A DNA stretch of 64,000 bases, from contig NC_044009.1 in assembly GCF_900496995.4 (NCBI RefSeq), positions 11,440,001-11,504,000 of the forward strand. The letters are read 5' to 3'. The notes below the pieces were generated by a model. That model ran no database searches, had not been told where the DNA came from, and was given only the letters and a program-made list of their open reading frames with translations. Positions 60,962-64,000 of the stretch are shown piece by piece (position 1 is the first letter of the stretch; each line of letters opens with the position of its first letter). This stretch comes from Aquila chrysaetos chrysaetos (Eukaryota > Chordata > Aves > Accipitriformes > Accipitridae). The position numbers were made by a program, and so were the translations under genes.

Positions 60962-61070
60962 CTATCTGAAAACACCCACGTTGATAGAAAGAGCCACTTC
61001 TGGTTTACGGTGCTTAATATTCAGCTTCTCCTCAGAGAAAACATGGTCCTGTAAGCGTTCGGCTTGCCGA
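60962..61070 (-). CDS. USP40: USP40 last coding exon and stop
   Basis: It encodes RQAERLQDHVFSEEKLNIKH, then RKPEVALSINVGVFR and a TAG stop at 60964-60962. The final residues fit human SLSIHVGSFR. The acceptor follows a T-rich tract ending TAATAG. Confidence 0.95.
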
Positions 61071-63706
61071 CTATTAAAAAAAAGAGAATTTAAGATGCCT
61101 AGTATTAGAGTTGAGCCTAAGCGCCAACAGCACCACAAACCTGGACTGGAACTTGATTTCCACTTAGTTGTAAGAATGACCTTGCAAGCCCACATTTACA
61201 ACCTGTGCAAGGCCAGTGCAGCCAAGCAGTTCGTTTTTCATCTCCAGAGGCAGGGACAAATGTTGCAGTGTGTTGCAAGAGCAAAAATTGCGGCTTGGTG
61301 TAGGAACATGGCACTTAAAGCCAAGAGTTTGAACTACCTGAGCACTTCCTTCAGGACTACTGGAACTGTGTGCTCTGAGAGCACCAAGCAAGCACTGTCG
61401 CAAAAAATTATCCAAGTATCAAGCCAGTCTGAAAAGCAGCCAAGAACAGTTTGCATATTTCTAAAGAAAAATAAATGTAAATACTCAATACCTTTTCTTT
61501 TTTTGTAACACAAGCTGCCTTTGTTTCTCTTTTCCAACGTCATCTCTCACTGTGCTGAAGTCCTTAGTGTCATCAAGGAGAAGATTCTGTTGTGAAAAAT
61601 GATTGAGTTTATTAGCTTATACTTTTCATCTACCAAAACTTTTTCCCACATGTTACTCAGTTTATGCAATTTATTTTCAGTGCATCTCCTCTAGCTAGTT
61701 TTACAGCAATTAACTTCATGTTAATTAAGTGAAAAAATTCAAAAAGGCAGAAAAGTTTTTTAGACTCCTCTGTTCAGTTTTTGCATTTAACAGTGAATTT
61801 GCCTTATTCAGGGACTTCTCTAGATAGTCCAATGCATCAGGATAGGGCATCAGAGTTTTTTGCCTACTGCTTTAAAACCCAGCAAGTATGTTCTTCTGGA
61901 GGTCTCCTAAATAAGCCTCATTCCTAATTCAGAGCTCAATATGCCACTGTGTAATTATTTTTTAAAGAATTAAATAGATCTGTAATAATTCTTTGGAAAA
62001 TGTAATGGGTTTAAATTTACAATACGATTTTTAAAGGGCACTGTTCTTGGATTTTACGCTGAGTTGGGAAAAAAAAACAGTCAATAAAATGAGGGCAAGA
62101 AAAAAAATCCAGTTTCTTCTGGGTAGTGTTCAAGTGTAGAGCAGGAACTGACTGCTTGCACTGGCTGAGAGCTGCACAAGACCCTCTAAGGTATTGCCCT
62201 CTAGTGCCAGTACCATGATACAAGGGGAGAAGCACAAAACTTCCATCAGACTGGCTAAGAACAGGAGAAAAAGAAGAAAAAGCACCAGTAGCAACAATTT
62301 TCCAGTCCACACAATATGTTGTCCAGATCCACATCCCAGTACTTTCATAGAGATGTAGCAGGATGCAGGAAAACCAGCAAGAAATTAAGATACTGCAAAG
62401 GGGACAGTGCCTGAACCCAATCCTTGTGCAACAATTAAAGCCAAGTTAATTTACCTTCACCCCAATGATATCTCCATCTTTCAGGTGGTAAGGCGCTGAC
62501 TGTAAACTCTCCTGTTTTTTCTTCCGTTTCCTCTTTGAAATTTGCTGTGTCTGAAAAAAAATCAAAGCAGATTTCCAACATCTGCTTAAATATGCTTGCT
62601 CAAGAACTGCAGCACAAACCAACAAATACTTCTCTCAAACAACGGTTGGATTCTGTCATTCCAGATCTTACCCAGCTAGATATTGGCAGCCACTCAAATC
62701 TTTCAGGGAAGTATTTGGCTATTTCAATTTTATCTACAGGGAGACAATAGTGAGAAGCCACTTGTTGCCTCAGTGCCCAGGTTGTGCATTCTTTGGAGAT
62801 ATCCCACACCAAATCCGTGGAGTCATAGTAGTCCCTCTCCCCTGGTATGCCCATCTGGACTCGAAGCAGCAGTTCATGGGGGCTGTCATCAGGAAGAGAA
62901 AATAGAGCGGTTTTGTGAATCATGCTTTCAGAATCCAGAATTCCCAGTTTTCACTCCCTCCCGCCCTCCCTTATTTTTGTTTGTGGAAAACAAAAAACAA
63001 GCTCCAAAGTCTTCTTGCATACTGACATCTGTAATCCTGACAAAGTATTTAAGTTAAAAGGTGCTCAATTAAGTCTCATCTCAAATGCACTGCTGTAATA
63101 AGTATCTTGAGATCTTACCCCAAATGCTCTTCTTTTTGCAAAGGTTCTATGCAGATTTCCACTCTGGCACCCAGCTTATAGTCACTGAAAACAAAACAAA
63201 GATTATATACATTTCCAACCATATATTCTAAATTCCTGAGTAGATAAATCACTCTTTTAGTCAAGTAGACCTGTGCTTATCTGGAAAACCAAAGCAAGAG
63301 GCTATTGGAACAAAAATTAAAAACTCAGAAAAGTAAAAAAATGGCATTTAAAAACACCTAATATAAAGCTTAGCAGAATAAGCTTGGTATGATCTACTTA
63401 TGCTCACACCTCTCCCTTCCACAGCTCTCGAGTCAAAAAACGTGCTCAGCAAAAAATTGAAGTAACCAGAAATGAGCTTTCTGTTGACGTTTGACTGAGC
63501 TGATTTATTTCTCCACCAATCCATCCCACAATCCAGTCAACAGCCAGTCTGTTGCAATGCTACTTGCGTGTTCAATAAGAAACCTACTTGAGTTGCTGCT
63601 TGTTGTTTCGTAAAAGCTTGGCTGGGCGCTTACTGTCCACTGTCCATGCTCTGAGAAACGAGGGCAGTGGGACAATCTGCTCCTGGCAGCATAGTAATGT
63701 CATAGC
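60962..63706 (-). CDS. USP40: USP40, C-terminal six exons (231 residues plus stop); 5' part outside window
   Basis: USP40 is a ubiquitin-specific cysteine protease; its catalytic UCH domain is N-terminal and lies beyond position 64000. Exons seen: 63588-63706, 63119-63184, 62672-62882, 62455-62550, 61492-61586 and 60962-61070. All have AG/GT borders and join in one frame of 696 nt. Landmarks shared with human USP40: LRAWTVDSKRP, DYKLGARVEICIEPLQK, RVQMGIPGERDY, KIEIAKYFPERFEWLPISSW, YHLKDGDIIGVKNLL, DFSTVRDDVGKEKQRQ and the C-terminal LSINVGVFR. The segment probably includes a ubiquitin-like fold. Related USP47 is less likely because the C-terminus fits USP40 specifically. Confidence 0.96.
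61492..61586 (-). CDS. USP40: USP40 penultimate exon
   Basis: It encodes NLLLDDTKDFSTVRDDVGKE then KQRQLVLQKKK, ending in phase 2. Human has NLLIDDDDDFSTIRDDTGKEKQKQ here. Confidence 0.96.
62455..62550 (-). CDS. USP40: USP40 exon, Lys-rich then DGDIIGVK
   Basis: It encodes 32 residues: TQQISKRKRKKKQESLQSAP and YHLKDGDIIGVK, matching human QITKRKKKKKQDYLQ and YYLKDGDTIGVK. Phase 0 at both ends. Confidence 0.97.
62672..62882 (-). CDS. USP40: USP40 exon, KIEIAKYFPE block
   Basis: A 211-nt exon starting PHELLLRVQMGIPGERDYYD and ending KIEIAKYFPERFEWLPISSW. This is the best conserved part of the USP40 C-terminus. The acceptor GATGACAG is weak in pyrimidines, but the frame and homology fix it. 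Confidence 0.97.
63119..63184 (-). CDS. USP40: USP40 exon, EICIEPLQK
   Basis: It encodes DYKLGARVEICIEPLQKEEH and L, nearly identical to human. The acceptor is TTTTCAG and the donor GTAAGA. It enters and leaves in phase 2. Confidence 0.96.
63588..63706 (-). CDS. USP40: USP40 exon (first in window)
   Basis: It encodes AMTLLCCQEQIVPLPSFLRA then WTVDSKRPAKLLRNNKQQL, matching human QAMTLPPF to LRAWTVERKRP. The acceptor is TTTTTTCAG and the donor GTAGGT; the exon ends in phase 2. Confidence 0.94.
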
Positions 63707-64000
63707 CTGAAAAAAGAAACATTTCTTCAGTAACTTTAGCAGCCAGTCTCCTTGGAAAAAAAAAAAAGAAAACCCATTTATTAATTCTCAGTGCAATACT
63801 AAAGCAATCAGAAATAGGGCAAGGTATGAAGATTTATTCCACACCAGCTGTTGCTTGTGACTTACAGGTAGGGGCTATGATCAACATAGTCACTCTTCAA
63901 CCTCAAAGCAAGTTGGACTTCACTCCCTCCCAACATTTCTCAACTTAACTTACATTTCAAAAGTACCAAATTTCTTTTTTTAACCAAAAATTGTATAACT
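63707..64000 (-). other. USP40 intron (partial)
   Basis: AT-rich sequence upstream of the first exon in the window; no further exon recognised before the window ends. Confidence 0.85.

Larger units (their letters stand above)
61071..63587 (-). other. USP40 introns between the exons listed
   Basis: The introns are 61071-61491, 61587-62454, 62551-62671, 62883-63118 and 63185-63587. They are AT-rich with no recognised element. Confidence 0.85.

Overview
This window is vertebrate and almost certainly avian nuclear DNA. The evidence is long AT-rich introns with GT-AG splice sites, one promoter CpG island, two CR1 retroposon fragments of the type common in bird genomes, and three genes recognisable by protein similarity to human families. 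The species cannot be fixed from the sequence. Family comparisons rest on my memory of human proteins; no search was run.

Layout. (1) Positions 1-42689, minus strand: TRAF3IP1 (IFT54/MIP-T3), an intraflagellar-transport subunit. Fifteen coding exons, joined in one continuous frame, give the first 639 residues; the last ~50 residues lie beyond position 1. Its CpG-island promoter (about 42240-42900) carries RFX-type X-box sequences, as expected for a ciliary gene. (2) 42690-49742: divergent intergenic region with no recognisable gene, ending in a TATA-type promoter and a probable non-coding first exon. (3) 49743-55186, plus strand: a complete seven-exon gene for a 176-residue secretory-pathway protein of the anterior gradient (AGR) family, with a signal peptide, a single-cysteine CPYS thioredoxin-like motif and an RTEL C-terminus. 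It does not sit in the AGR2/AGR3 neighbourhood known from mammals, so it may be the third paralogue (AGR1/Ag1), which I recall being described as lost in amniotes. (4) 55187-60961: convergent intergenic region containing the AGR 3' UTR, the USP40 3' UTR and a weak candidate plus-strand terminal exon near 59857-60159. (5) 60962-64000, minus strand: the last six coding exons of USP40, a ubiquitin-specific protease; the catalytic domain lies outside the window.

The three genes have no evident shared pathway (cilium assembly, ER protein folding or secretion, deubiquitination). Their interest is positional: the AGR gene lies head-to-head with TRAF3IP1 and tail-to-tail with USP40. Other items worth checking are a 28-bp perfect palindrome in TRAF3IP1 intron 3, a 22-bp perfect palindrome downstream of the AGR gene, and a weak splice donor in TRAF3IP1 exon 12 whose read-through would make a protein without the C-terminal coiled coil.
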